Part shown: one piece after another, positions 50,584 to 59,289 of the stretch
Position numbering within the stretch: position 1 is the stretch's first letter
Layout: every line of letters begins with the position of its first letter
Origin: Streptomyces cyaneus
Lineage (GTDB): Bacteria; Actinomycetota; Actinomycetes; Streptomycetales; Streptomycetaceae
Length of the DNA: 64,000 nucleotides
Direction of reading: 5' to 3'
NCBI RefSeq assembly: GCF_004028635.1
Contig: NZ_ML138678.1
Coordinates: 1,302,001-1,366,000 of the forward strand
Notes under the pieces: model-generated
Database searches by the model: none
What the model was told of the DNA's origin: nothing
The model's input: the letters and a program-made list of their open reading frames with translations, nothing else
Translations under genes and position numbers: made by a program

Positions 50584-51405
50584 CTACTGCTGTTCCTGCT
50601 CGGGAACATCCGGCACGTCCGGAAGCACGGGCCCGTTCCGCGTCGCCGGGTCGATCCGCGCCGACGGATCGATCAGCGCCTGATAAGGCCCCACCGCGCG
50701 AGTACCCAGCCTGCGCAGCGCAGCCCACATCGTCACCTGGTTGGCCGAGAGAACCGGCATGCGCAGTTCCGCCTCCAGTTGGGGGATCACGTCATAGGTG
50801 GGGAGGTTGGTGCAGCTGATGAACAGGGCGTCGGCCCTGCGGCCGCCCACGGCCCTGCGCGCCATGTCCGCCACGTCGCGGTACGGCACCTTCCAGATGT
50901 GCCGCGTCAGCCCCATGAACGCGCATCCCGTGACCACGGTCCCCGCCTCCGACACGTACTCCTCCAGGGCCCGCGTCACCGACACGGTGTACGGGGTCAC
51001 GAGGGCCACGCGCTGTACGCCGAGCTCGGCCAGCGCCTCCAGCAGCGCCCCGGACGTGGTGACCGCCGGTATCGCACCCGCCCGCGTCATCGCCTCGCAC
51101 ATCGCCCGCTCGCCCGCGATGCCGCCGACGAAGCTGCCGGAGGTGCAGGCGTAGGCGACGACCTCGGGCGCGACCGCGGTCAGGGTGCGCACGCCGTCGC
51201 CGAGCGTCTCGTGTTCGCTGACCAGTCGGGCGAGGTCCAGGCTGACCTCGACCGGGACGAAGGGCGTCCGGGTCAGGTGCAGCGAGACCTCGTCCGGCAC
51301 CCAGCGCCACAGCTCCCGGTCCAGCGCGAAGTCGAAGGGGGCGATGACTCCGACGCCGCGCTGCGGGCGAGGGCCGCCGAGGAAGGAGATGTCCATGGCG
51401 CTCAT
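50584..51405 (-). CDS. Asp/Glu racemase-fold protein, EutA/maleate-isomerase type (second copy)
   Basis: A 273-residue paralogue of the downstream gene, with AYACTSGSFVGGI and, in the second half, LFISCTNLPTYD, so both Cys residues of the racemase/isomerase pair are present here. ALSANQVTMWAALR-type C-terminal sequence (SANQVTMWAAL) is shared with the other copy (TANQVTVWEAL). It probably carries the active enzyme of the pair. ATG 51405 is used; ATG 51396 is possible. Divergent from the hydroxyacid dehydrogenase. Confidence 0.82.
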   Translation of the reverse strand: MSAMDISFLGGPRPQRGVGVIAPFDFALDRELWRWVPDEVSLHLTRTPFVPVEVSLDLARLVSEHETLGDGVRTLTAVAPEVVAYACTSGSFVGGIAGERAMCEAMTRAGAIPAVTTSGALLEALAELGVQRVALVTPYTVSVTRALEEYVSEAGTVVTGCAFMGLTRHIWKVPYRDVADMARRAVGGRRADALFISCTNLPTYDVIPQLEAELRMPVLSANQVTMWAALRRLGTRAVGPYQALIDPSARIDPATRNGPVLPDVPDVPEQEQQ

Positions 51406-51603
51406 GGCAGGGCACCGCCCCTCACTATGAGAAACAGGTGAGTAACGGACCGTACGTACGCCCGTGTTGACGAAGGTAGGTTCGGGTGCGAGCGTGGTCA
51501 AACCTCGCATGTCAGACGGCCATCACTTCCAGTAAAAACCCGAGAAACGGCCCTGCGCACCCCCGAAAAGACGACCCCCCGCACCCCCGGAGAGACGACC
51601 CGC

Positions 51604-52599
51604 ATGACCGCACCCACCCCCGGTCCGCCGCCCGCCTCCGACACCCCTCCCACTACTCCGCCCACGCTCCTGGTCCTCGACACCGACCCCCTCCCCCGCC
51701 TCGGCCGCCTCACCGGTCGCGCCCGCGTCGAGCACGCGGACGAGTCGACCCTCGCCGACCGCCTGCCGTACGCCGACGTGCTCCTGGTCTGGGACTTCAC
51801 CTCCCACGCCGTACGCCACGCATGGCCCGGCGAGGGCCCCCGGCCGCGCTGGGTGCACACCGCGAGCGCGGGCGTGGACCATCTGATGTGCCCGGAGCTG
51901 ACCGCGTCCGACACCGTGGTCACCAACGCGCGTGGCGTCTTCGACCAGCCGATCGCCGAGTACGTCGCCGCGCTGGTGCTGGCGATGGCGAAGGACCTGC
52001 CGAGGACGCTGGAGTTGCAGCGCGCGCGGGAGTGGCGGCACCGCGAGGGGCAGCGCGTCGCGGGCACGCGCGCGTGCGTGGTCGGATCCGGGCCCATCGG
52101 CCGTACGATCGCCCGCACGCTCAAGGCCCTCGATGTCACGACCGCACTGGTCGGCCGGACCCCGCGCACCGGCATTCACGGCCCCGACGACCTCGACCGG
52201 CTGATCGCCCGCGCCGACTGGGTGATCGCGGCCGCCCCGCTCACCGAGCAGACGCACGGCATGTTCGACGCCCGCCGCTTCGGCGTCATGCAGCCGTCCG
52301 CCCGGTTCATCAACGTCGGGCGCGGGCAGCTTGTCGTCGAGGACGCCCTGGCCGAGGCCCTCGCCAAGCGCTGGATCGCGGGGGCGGCGCTCGATGTCTT
52401 CGAGCACGAACCCCTCACCGCCGACAGCCCGTTGTGGGGGTTGCCGGGGCTGATCGTCTCGCCGCACATGAGCGGGGACACGATCGGCTGGCGGGATGAA
52501 CTCGGCCGTCAGTTCGTGGAGTTGTACGAGAGGTGGGAGGCGGGCAGGCCGCTGCTGAACGTGGTCGACAAGCAGCGCGGGTACGTACCGGGACGCTGA
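51604..52599 (+). CDS. D-2-hydroxyacid dehydrogenase
   Basis: A 331-residue NAD(P)-dependent dehydrogenase. The NAD motif is VVGSGPIGRTIAR, the catalytic residues appear in FINVGRGQLVVEDAL (Arg), LDVFEHEPL (Glu) and VSPHMSGDT (His). The N-terminus is a Pro/Thr-rich tail. It begins a plus-strand set with an amidase 50 bases on, in the ectoine-type region; a role in oxidising or reducing a 2-oxo/hydroxy acid from that pathway is likely. A CGTACGTACG palindrome lies at 51451 in the upstream gap. Confidence 0.9.
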   Translation: MTAPTPGPPPASDTPPTTPPTLLVLDTDPLPRLGRLTGRARVEHADESTLADRLPYADVLLVWDFTSHAVRHAWPGEGPRPRWVHTASAGVDHLMCPELTASDTVVTNARGVFDQPIAEYVAALVLAMAKDLPRTLELQRAREWRHREGQRVAGTRACVVGSGPIGRTIARTLKALDVTTALVGRTPRTGIHGPDDLDRLIARADWVIAAAPLTEQTHGMFDARRFGVMQPSARFINVGRGQLVVEDALAEALAKRWIAGAALDVFEHEPLTADSPLWGLPGLIVSPHMSGDTIGWRDELGRQFVELYERWEAGRPLLNVVDKQRGYVPGR

Positions 52600-52649
52600 A
52601 CTCCCCGCGGTTTCGCCCCGATTCCCGCGGATTCGAGCCTGGAGGGCGC

Positions 52650-54050
52650 ATGACGGATCTCACCGAACTGACCGCCGTACAACTCCTCGACGGCTACCGC
52701 AAAGGAGAGTTCAGCCCCGTCGACGCCACCCGCGCGACCCTGGAGCGGGCCGAGCGGATCCAGCCGGAGGTCAACGCCTTCACCCGCCTGACCGCCGACG
52801 AGGCCCTCACCCGGGCCGGCGAGTCGGCCGAGCGCTGGCGGCGCGGCGAACCGGCCGGCCTCCTCGACGGCGTTCCGGTCACGGTGAAGGACATCCTGCT
52901 GATGCGCGGCGGCCCGACACGGAAGGGCTCGAAAACCATCTCCGACAAGGGCAGTTGGGTCGAGGACGCCCCCTCGGTGGCCCGGCTGCGGGCGCACTGC
53001 GCGGTCTTCCTCGGCAAGACGACCACCCCCGAGTTCGGCTGGAAGGGCGTCACCGACTCGCCCCTGTCCGGCGTCACCCGCAATCCGTACGACCCGACCC
53101 GCACCGCGGGCGGCTCCAGCGGCGGCGCGGCGGCCGCGGTGGCGCTCGGCGCGGGCCCCCTCGCCCTCGGCACGGACGGCGGCGGCAGTGTCCGTATCCC
53201 GGCGGCGTTCTGCGGCATCTTCGGCCTGAAACCGACGTACGGCCGCGTCCCCCTGTACCCCGCGAGCGCCTTCGGCACCCTGGCGCACGTCGGCCCGATG
53301 ACTCGTGACGCGGCCGACGCGGCCCTGCTGCTGGACGTCATCGGCACCCCCGACTCCCGCGACTGGTCGGCGCTCCCACCGGCCCCCGGTTCCTACGCGT
53401 CGGGCCTGACCGGCGGTGTGCACGGCCTGCGCGTGGCCTACTCCCCCTCCCTCGGCGGCCAGGTGGCGGTGCGTCCGGCGGTCGCGGCGGCGGTACGGCG
53501 GGCGGTGGAGCGGCTGGCGGGGCTGGGCGCGTACGTCGAGGAGACCGACCCCGACTTCACCGACCCGGTGGACGCCTTCCACACCCTGTGGTTCACGGGG
53601 GCGGCCCGGGTGACCCAGCATCTGGGGCCGCATCAGCGGGAGTTGCTCGACCCGGGCCTGCGGGAGATCTGCAGCGTGGGCGCCCGGCTCACCGCGCTCG
53701 ACTATCTGGCCGCAGTCGACGTCCGCATGGAACTCGGCCGCCGGATGGGCCGTTTCCACGACACCTACGACCTCCTCGTCACCCCGACCCTCCCCCTCAC
53801 CGCCTTCGAGGCGGGCGCGGAGGTCCCCAAGGGCTCGGGCCACCGCCGCTGGACGGGCTGGACGCCCTTCACGTACCCCTTCAACCTGACCCAGCAGCCG
53901 GCGGCCACCGTCCCCGTCGGCGTCGACGGGGACGGCCTGCCGATCGGCCTCCAACTCGTGGCCGCCCGGCACCGGGACGATCTGGTGCTGCGGGCGGCGC
54001 ACGCGCTCTACGAGGCCGGAATCGCCGGGCTCACACCCGCCGGAAGCTGA
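52650..54050 (+). CDS. Amidase-signature family hydrolase
   Basis: A 466-residue amidase with the full triad: VTVKDILL (Lys), GGSSGGAAAAVA (cis-Ser) and DGGGSVRIPAAFCG (Ser). It is clearly a different subfamily member from the island amidase at 22363, though the same fold. GGAGGG precedes the ATG. It follows the hydroxyacid dehydrogenase in one unit and its 3' end overlaps the convergent DUF3830 gene by 20 bases. Confidence 0.9.
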   Translation: MTDLTELTAVQLLDGYRKGEFSPVDATRATLERAERIQPEVNAFTRLTADEALTRAGESAERWRRGEPAGLLDGVPVTVKDILLMRGGPTRKGSKTISDKGSWVEDAPSVARLRAHCAVFLGKTTTPEFGWKGVTDSPLSGVTRNPYDPTRTAGGSSGGAAAAVALGAGPLALGTDGGGSVRIPAAFCGIFGLKPTYGRVPLYPASAFGTLAHVGPMTRDAADAALLLDVIGTPDSRDWSALPPAPGSYASGLTGGVHGLRVAYSPSLGGQVAVRPAVAAAVRRAVERLAGLGAYVEETDPDFTDPVDAFHTLWFTGAARVTQHLGPHQRELLDPGLREICSVGARLTALDYLAAVDVRMELGRRMGRFHDTYDLLVTPTLPLTAFEAGAEVPKGSGHRRWTGWTPFTYPFNLTQQPAATVPVGVDGDGLPIGLQLVAARHRDDLVLRAAHALYEAGIAGLTPAGS

Positions 54051-54525
54051 GCGACTCGCCCAGCGCCCCCGACCGCCACAGGTCGTTGCAGCCCTGGGCC
54101 ATCGCCTCCAGTCCCTCCACGACCTGGCCCCAGACGATGCCGGGCACCCAGCCCACGTCGCCGTTCAGGAGCAGGTTGTTGCGCTCGTAGAACAGGGCCA
54201 GGTCGACCAGCGTCGTGCCGGGGCGGACCTCACGGTCGTAGCCGTAGGACTTGGTGCCGAGTTCCGTGCCGGCGAAGGCGAAATAGCACAGGTCTCCTGG
54301 AATGGGGGTGACTGTCGGGTTTTCCAGGGGCGGCTCCGTTTCCGCGAAGGGCGGGAAGAGGGCGTAGATCTCGTTGCGGGCGTATTTGGCGTGGTAGACG
54401 TCGCTGGTCAGGGGCAGGGCGTCCCAGACGGCCGCGCAGGTGAGCGGGGCGCGGTCGTCCAGGAGTTTGGCCGTGCAGTGGATTCCCCGCTTGACCAGTG
54501 ACACCTCGATGAACCGATCAGTCAT
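54031..54525 (-). CDS. DUF3830-family protein
   Basis: A 164-residue cyclophilin-like-fold protein matching DUF3830 (opening with FIEVSLVKRGIHCTAKLLDD, ending in a beta-rich region with YFAFAGTELGTKSYG). Function unknown; the family is commonly found with amidases and amino-acid transporters. The ATG at 54525 has GGAAGG. It is divergent from ehuB with a very short shared promoter region. Confidence 0.8.
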   Translation of the reverse strand: MTDRFIEVSLVKRGIHCTAKLLDDRAPLTCAAVWDALPLTSDVYHAKYARNEIYALFPPFAETEPPLENPTVTPIPGDLCYFAFAGTELGTKSYGYDREVRPGTTLVDLALFYERNNLLLNGDVGWVPGIVWGQVVEGLEAMAQGCNDLWRSGALGESLSFRRV

Positions 54526-54572
54526 GCCTTCCAGGGTGCATACATCGCATGGTCTCGGGTAGCCGCGCCGCC

Positions 54573-55505
54573 ATGGCTCCACCACTGGAACATGTCGAAA
54601 CACATGTCGGACACAGATCGGGCACCCCCACACGCCGGTCGCTGCTCGCGGGGGTGGCGGCGCTCGGCGCGCTGGGCGCGGCGGGCTGCTCACGCGTGGC
54701 CACGGCCTCCACGAAGGAGGGTGGCGAGCTGCTCGACCGGCTGCGCGCCGCCGGCGTGGTGCGGCTCGGGATCGCGGGTGAGATTCCCTTCGGGTACATC
54801 GACAAGAACGGTGAACTCACCGGTGAGGCGCCCGAGCTGGCGAAGGTGATCTTCAAACGGCTCGGCGTGGACCGGGTTCAGCCCGTGCCCACCGAGTTCG
54901 GGTCGCTGATACCCGGGCTGAACTCGCAGCAGTTCGACGTCGTCGCCGCCGGGATGTACGTCAATCCCGAGCGCTGTGAACAGGTCATCTTCTCCGACCC
55001 CGACTATCAGATGCTCGATTCCTTCATCGTGCGCAAGGGCAATCCGAAGGGCCTGCACGACTACAAGGACATCGTCGAGAAGAAGGCCAAGTTCGCCACC
55101 GGGACCGGCTATGCCGAGATCCAGTACGCCATCGAGGCGGGGTACAAGGAGAGCGACATCCTCATCGTGCCGGACCAGGTCGCGGGGCTGAACGCCGTCG
55201 AGGCGGGGCGTGTCGACGTCTTCGCCGGTACGGCGCTGACCACCCGTGAGGTCGTCAAGAAGTCGGCCAAGGCCGAGGCCACCAAGGCCTTCGCGCCCCT
55301 CGTCGAGGGCAAACCGCACGTCGACGGCGGCGCCTTCGCCTTCCGGCCGACCGAGACCACCCTGCGGGACGCCTTCAACGTCGAGCTGCACAAGCTCAAG
55401 AAGAGCGGGGAGTTGTTCCGCATCCTTCGGCCCTTCGGCTTCACCGAGGCCGAGATGACCGACCTCACCGCGAAGGAGCTGTGCGGAGGAGGGACCGGCG
55501 GATGA
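54573..55505 (+). CDS. ehuB: Ectoine/hydroxyectoine ABC transporter substrate-binding lipoprotein
   Basis: A 310-residue solute-binding lipoprotein. A Tat-like RRSLLAG precedes a lipobox LGAAGC. The mature part is a polar-amino-acid-type (SBP family 3) protein starting VVRLGIAGEIPFGYIDKNG, with NPERCEQVIFSDPDYQ and TGTGYAEIQYAIEAGYK. The sequence resembles Streptomyces EhuB. It feeds EhuC/EhuD/EhuA, with which it is coupled by ATGA. ATG 54549 is an alternative start 24 bases upstream. Ectoine is the expected ligand by homology; not proved. Confidence 0.85.
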   Translation: MAPPLEHVETHVGHRSGTPTRRSLLAGVAALGALGAAGCSRVATASTKEGGELLDRLRAAGVVRLGIAGEIPFGYIDKNGELTGEAPELAKVIFKRLGVDRVQPVPTEFGSLIPGLNSQQFDVVAAGMYVNPERCEQVIFSDPDYQMLDSFIVRKGNPKGLHDYKDIVEKKAKFATGTGYAEIQYAIEAGYKESDILIVPDQVAGLNAVEAGRVDVFAGTALTTREVVKKSAKAEATKAFAPLVEGKPHVDGGAFAFRPTETTLRDAFNVELHKLKKSGELFRILRPFGFTEAEMTDLTAKELCGGGTGG

Positions 55506-56224
55506 CCTCGGGACTCTGGGAACTCGTACTTCAAGGAATCTGGGTCACCGTCCAGCTGCTGGTGCTGAGCGCGCTGGTGGCGGCGGCGGTCGCCTTCGGG
55601 GTCGGCATGGCCCGCACGCACCGGCTGTGGATCGTCCGCTTCCTCGCGGGCTTCTACACCGAGGTGTTCCGCGGCACCTCCGCCCTGATCATGATCTTCT
55701 GGGTGTTCTTCGTGCTGCCGGTCGCGTTCGGCTGGCAACTGGTCCCACTGTGGGCCGGCACCCTCGCGCTGGGACTGACCTACGGCGCGTACGGCGCCGA
55801 GATCGTGCGCGGCGCGCTGAACTCGGTCGACCCGGCGCAGAAGGAGGGCGGCATCGCCCTCAGCTTCACGCCGTGGCAGCGGATGCGGCTGGTCCTGCTG
55901 CCGCAGGCGGTGCCGGAGATGATCCCGCCGTTCTCCAACCTGCTGATCGAACTGCTGAAGGGCACGGCCCTGGTGTCCGTCATGGGCATGGGCGACCTGG
56001 CCTTCAGCGCCAACCTGGTGCGCCTCGCGCTGCAGGAGAGCACGGAGATCTACACGTACGTCCTGCTGATCTACTTCGTCATCGCCTTCCTGCTCACGCG
56101 CGGGATGCGCGGACTGGAACGCAAGCTCAAGGCAGGGCTGGGCAAGCAGGTCGGGCCCACGCCCGAGCAGGAGCTGCGCCGGCCTGAGACGACCGGCGTG
56201 GGCGCGGGAGGTGCTCTCGGATGA
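55502..56224 (+). CDS. ehuC: Ehu-type ABC transporter permease
   Basis: A 240-residue HisM-family permease with about five hydrophobic helices. The EAA loop that contacts the ATPase is EGGIALSFTPWQRMRLVLLPQ. It pairs with the second permease to form the heterodimeric channel for ectoine-type solutes. Overlaps ehuB and ehuD by ATGA. Confidence 0.88.
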   Translation: MTSGLWELVLQGIWVTVQLLVLSALVAAAVAFGVGMARTHRLWIVRFLAGFYTEVFRGTSALIMIFWVFFVLPVAFGWQLVPLWAGTLALGLTYGAYGAEIVRGALNSVDPAQKEGGIALSFTPWQRMRLVLLPQAVPEMIPPFSNLLIELLKGTALVSVMGMGDLAFSANLVRLALQESTEIYTYVLLIYFVIAFLLTRGMRGLERKLKAGLGKQVGPTPEQELRRPETTGVGAGGALG

Positions 56225-56871
56225 CCTGGGACTGGGGCGCTGTCGCCGACTTCATGCCGAAGTTCTGGGACGGACTGCTGCTCACGCTGCAGATCCTGGC
56301 CCTCGGCTCGCTGATCTCGTTCGCGCTGGGCCTGGTGTGGGCGCTGCTGATGCGCACACCGACCCGCTGGGTGCGCTGGCCGGTCGGGGTGGTCACGGAG
56401 TTCATCCGCAACACCCCGCTGCTGGTGCAGCTTTTCTTCTTCTTCTACGTGCTGCCCGAGTGGGGGCTGACGTGGTCGGCGCTGACCACGGGCATCTGCG
56501 CGATCGGGCTGCACTACTCGACGTACACGATGCAGGTCTACCGGGCCGGCATCGAGGCGGTCCCCGCCGGCCAGTGGGAGGCGGCGACCGCGCTGAACCT
56601 GCCGGTGCGGCGCACCTGGACCGTGGTGATCCTGCCGCAGGCGATCCGCCGGGTCGTACCGGCCCTCGGCAACTACGTCATCGCGATGCTCAAGGACACC
56701 CCGATCCTGATGACGATCACGGTCATGGAGATGCTCGGCGAGGCGCGGCTGTTCGCGCAGGAGAACTTCCAGTTCACCGAGCCCCTGACGGTCATCGGTG
56801 TGGCCTTCATCTTCATCGCCTACCCGGCCTCCCTTCTCGTACGAGCCCTGGAGCGACGCCTTGTCCGCTGA
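56221..56871 (+). CDS. ehuD: Ehu-type ABC transporter permease
   Basis: A 216-residue HisM/GlnP-family permease. Its EAA loop is AATALNLPVRRTWTVVILPQ, following FIRNTPLLVQLFFFFYVLPE. With EhuC it makes the membrane channel. The stop is overlapped by the TTG start of the ATPase gene. Confidence 0.88.
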   Translation: MTWDWGAVADFMPKFWDGLLLTLQILALGSLISFALGLVWALLMRTPTRWVRWPVGVVTEFIRNTPLLVQLFFFFYVLPEWGLTWSALTTGICAIGLHYSTYTMQVYRAGIEAVPAGQWEAATALNLPVRRTWTVVILPQAIRRVVPALGNYVIAMLKDTPILMTITVMEMLGEARLFAQENFQFTEPLTVIGVAFIFIAYPASLLVRALERRLVR

Positions 56872-57658
56872 CACGCCTTTGATGAAAGAACCCGACGCGA
56901 GCGCCAACCCGCCGGTGGACGGCAGCGAACTGATCCGCTTCGAGAACGTCACCAAGCGCTTCGGGTCCAACACGGTGCTCGACCGGCTCGACTTCTCCGT
57001 CGAGTCCGGCAAGCACGTCACCCTGATCGGCCCGTCCGGCTCCGGCAAGACGACGATCCTGCGGCTGCTGATGACCCTGGCCAAGCCCGACGAGGGCACG
57101 ATCACGGTCGCCGGTGACCAGCTCTTCCCGGCCCCGGAGAAGCAGATCCGCGAGGTCCGTAAGAAGATCGGCATGGTGTTCCAGCAGTTCAACCTGTTCC
57201 CGAACATGTCGGTGCTGCGCAACATCACCGAGGCCCCCGTCACCGTCCTCGGCATGTCCAAGGACGAGGCGGAGGCACGCGCGCGTGAGCTGCTGGACAT
57301 GGTGGGCCTCGCCGACAAGTGCGACGCCCGCCCGACCCAGCTCTCCGGCGGCCAGCAGCAGCGGGTGGCGATCGCCCGGGCGCTGGCCATGCGGCCGCAG
57401 GTGCTGCTGCTGGACGAGGTGACCTCGGCGCTGGACCCGGAGCTGGTCGCGGGCGTCCTCGACGTCCTCCGTGACATCGCCCGCACCACCGACATCACCA
57501 TGCTCTGCGTGACCCATGAGATGAATTTCGCCCGGGACATCTCGGACCAGGTCCTGATGTTCGACTCCGGCCGGGTCATCGAGTCCGGCGCTCCCGAGAA
57601 GATCTTCAACGACCCCGAGAACAACCGCACACGGGAGTTTCTCAGCGCTGTGCTGTGA
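56861..57658 (+). CDS. ehuA: Ehu-type ABC transporter ATPase
   Basis: A 265-residue ATPase. Walker A LIGPSGSGKTTIL, Q-loop FQQFNLFPNM, signature LSGGQQQRV, Walker B VLLLDEVTSALDP and switch His in CVTHEMNFAR are intact. It energises import by EhuBCD. TTG at 56861 is preferred because GGAG lies seven bases upstream; ATG at 56882 has none. It ends the operon. Confidence 0.9.
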   Translation: MSADTPLMKEPDASANPPVDGSELIRFENVTKRFGSNTVLDRLDFSVESGKHVTLIGPSGSGKTTILRLLMTLAKPDEGTITVAGDQLFPAPEKQIREVRKKIGMVFQQFNLFPNMSVLRNITEAPVTVLGMSKDEAEARARELLDMVGLADKCDARPTQLSGGQQQRVAIARALAMRPQVLLLDEVTSALDPELVAGVLDVLRDIARTTDITMLCVTHEMNFARDISDQVLMFDSGRVIESGAPEKIFNDPENNRTREFLSAVL

Positions 57659-57703
57659 GTCCGGGCCGGGTCATGACTCGCCTCCTGGCCCGGCTCATGA
57701 CTT

Positions 57704-57715
57704 TGGCATATGCCA
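57704..57715. promoter_or_regulatory. Perfect palindrome upstream of the IclR gene
   Basis: TGGCATATGCCA is a 12-bp perfect palindrome in the 207-base gap between ehuA and the IclR regulator. IclR proteins bind short palindromes near their own promoter and those of their targets, so this is a candidate operator. The rest of the gap has no coding potential. Confidence 0.4.
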
Positions 57716-57865
57716 GAGTGCTAGACCGCAGTTGAGGGCGTCGCAATCTCGTCAACAACCGCTCACTACAAGCCTCTTGCCCGTTATCGTGAAGGAGATT
57801 GGCTGACTCGACCCCGGCCCGGTGGGCACGGGATCGAAAAGCGACGTGCGACCGCAGGGGGAACC

Positions 57866-58624
57866 GTGGCGCTGCAGCACGAGCCGACGACGCCGTACCA
57901 CTCGGCCCAGGACGCCCTCCGCGTCCTGGAGACCGTGGCGCGGCACAGCACCGGAGTCACCGACGCCGAGCTCGCCCGGCACACCGGCATCACCTCGGAG
58001 CGCCTGACCAGCCTCCTGCTGATGCTGCGCCGCGAGGGCTACGTCGAGCAGATCGCCGACGGGGCGTACGTCACGGGCGACGCCCTGACCCGCCTCACTT
58101 CCGCGCAGGGCCACGAGAAGGCCCTGCGCGACAACCTCCAGCGCACCCTCGACCGGCTGCGCGACTCGGTCGGTGCCGCCGTCTACATCAGCCGGTACGT
58201 CGACGGAGAGATCAGGATCGACCAGTACGCCGCCGGCCCGGCCACCCCCGTGGTCAACGAGTGGGTCGACTTCCGCTACTCCGCCCACGCCACCGCGATC
58301 GGCAAGAGCCTGCTCGGCCAGCTCGACCACAACGGCCGGCGCGACCACCTCTCCCGCCACCGGATGGCCCGCCTCACCTCGCGGACGATCACCAGCGACA
58401 AGGTCCTGCTCTCCCGCCTGGAGTCCCAGCCGCCGACGGTCCCCCACCTCGACCTCCAGGAGTACGCGGTGGGCACGGTGTGCGCGGCGGTCCCGATCAC
58501 GGCCGGGTCGTCGGTGGGCTGCCTGGCCCTGTCACTCCCGGTCGAGCACGCCCACCGCCTGCGCCAGGCGGCGGACGCCCTGAACCGGAACGCGGCGCCG
58601 GTCCTGCTGTCGCTGGCGATCTAG
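57866..58624 (+). CDS. IclR-family transcriptional regulator
   Basis: A 252-residue regulator. The N-terminal winged helix (ALRVLETVARHSTGVTDAELARHTG in outline) is followed by the IclR effector-binding domain with YSAHATAIGKSLLG and C-AAVPI. It directly follows the Ehu genes and is the likely regulator of ectoine-type uptake and catabolism. GTG start at 57866; a GGGGG run precedes it. Confidence 0.85.
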   Translation: MALQHEPTTPYHSAQDALRVLETVARHSTGVTDAELARHTGITSERLTSLLLMLRREGYVEQIADGAYVTGDALTRLTSAQGHEKALRDNLQRTLDRLRDSVGAAVYISRYVDGEIRIDQYAAGPATPVVNEWVDFRYSAHATAIGKSLLGQLDHNGRRDHLSRHRMARLTSRTITSDKVLLSRLESQPPTVPHLDLQEYAVGTVCAAVPITAGSSVGCLALSLPVEHAHRLRQAADALNRNAAPVLLSLAI

Positions 58625-58751
58625 GTCTGCCCCCTGATCCCGGACCATCCGGCACCTGCTCCCACGTGGTCACAAGCACCCCTGCGGACCGGGTAGTATT
58701 TTCTTCGTCGCCAGCCGCGAACCCACTCGGAACGCGGTCGGCGAGGGTCAT

Positions 58752-58825
58752 GCGCCGCTAGCTCAGTTGGTTAGAGCAGCTGACTCTTAATCAGCGGGTC
58801 CGGGGTTCGAGTCCCTGGCGGCGCA
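58752..58825 (+). tRNA. tRNA-Lys (anticodon CTT), second copy
   Basis: A 74-nt gene identical to the copy at 16426. Flanking sequences differ. Its 3' half is repeated twice more downstream as part of a 211-bp tandem unit. Confidence 0.97.
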
Positions 58826-59289
58826 CCACCGAAGGGCCTCTCGTGGGAGCGGGGGGCCCTTCGACGTGAGCGGGTTCCGGCGCTCCGGCCCCTCACGGCA
58901 CCCAAACAGCCGAAGTCGGCCCTCCCAGGCCCTGCAGAAGCGGCTGGGGGTCCGGGGGCCCGCGGCGGAGCCGCTGATGTCACGCCCCGGGAAATACAGC
59001 ATCAGCGGGTCCGGGGTTCGAGTCCCTGGCGGCGCACCACCGAAGGGCCTCTCGTGGGAGCGAGGGGCCCTTCGACGTCAGCGGATTCCAGGGCTCCGGC
59101 CCCTCACCGCACCCAAACAGCCGAAGTCGGCCCTCCCAGGCCCTGCAGAAGCGGCTGGGGGTCCGGGGGCCCGCGGCGGAGCCGCTGATGTCACGCCCCG
59201 GGAAATACAGCATCAGCGGGTCCGGGGTTCGAGTCCCTGGCGGCGCACCACCGAAGGGCCTCTCGTGGGAGCGAGAGGCCCTTCGACGT
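58790..59289. repeat. 211-bp tandem repeat containing the tRNA-Lys 3' half
   Basis: Units begin at 58790, 59001 and 59212 (211-bp period); the third is truncated near 59289. Each starts with the last base of the tRNA-Lys anticodon loop, runs to its 3' end, then has a hairpin built on CGAAGGGCCTCTCG (perfect in unit 3) and, in units 1 and 2, a spacer of about 140 bp with only a handful of mismatches. This 388-base stretch between the tRNA and the synthetase gene contains no gene of its own. Confidence 0.9.

Noticed and set aside
16426..58825. Integrative element with an intact integrase bounded by the two tRNAs
   Set aside because: No integrase, excisionase or replication gene is visible anywhere in the window.
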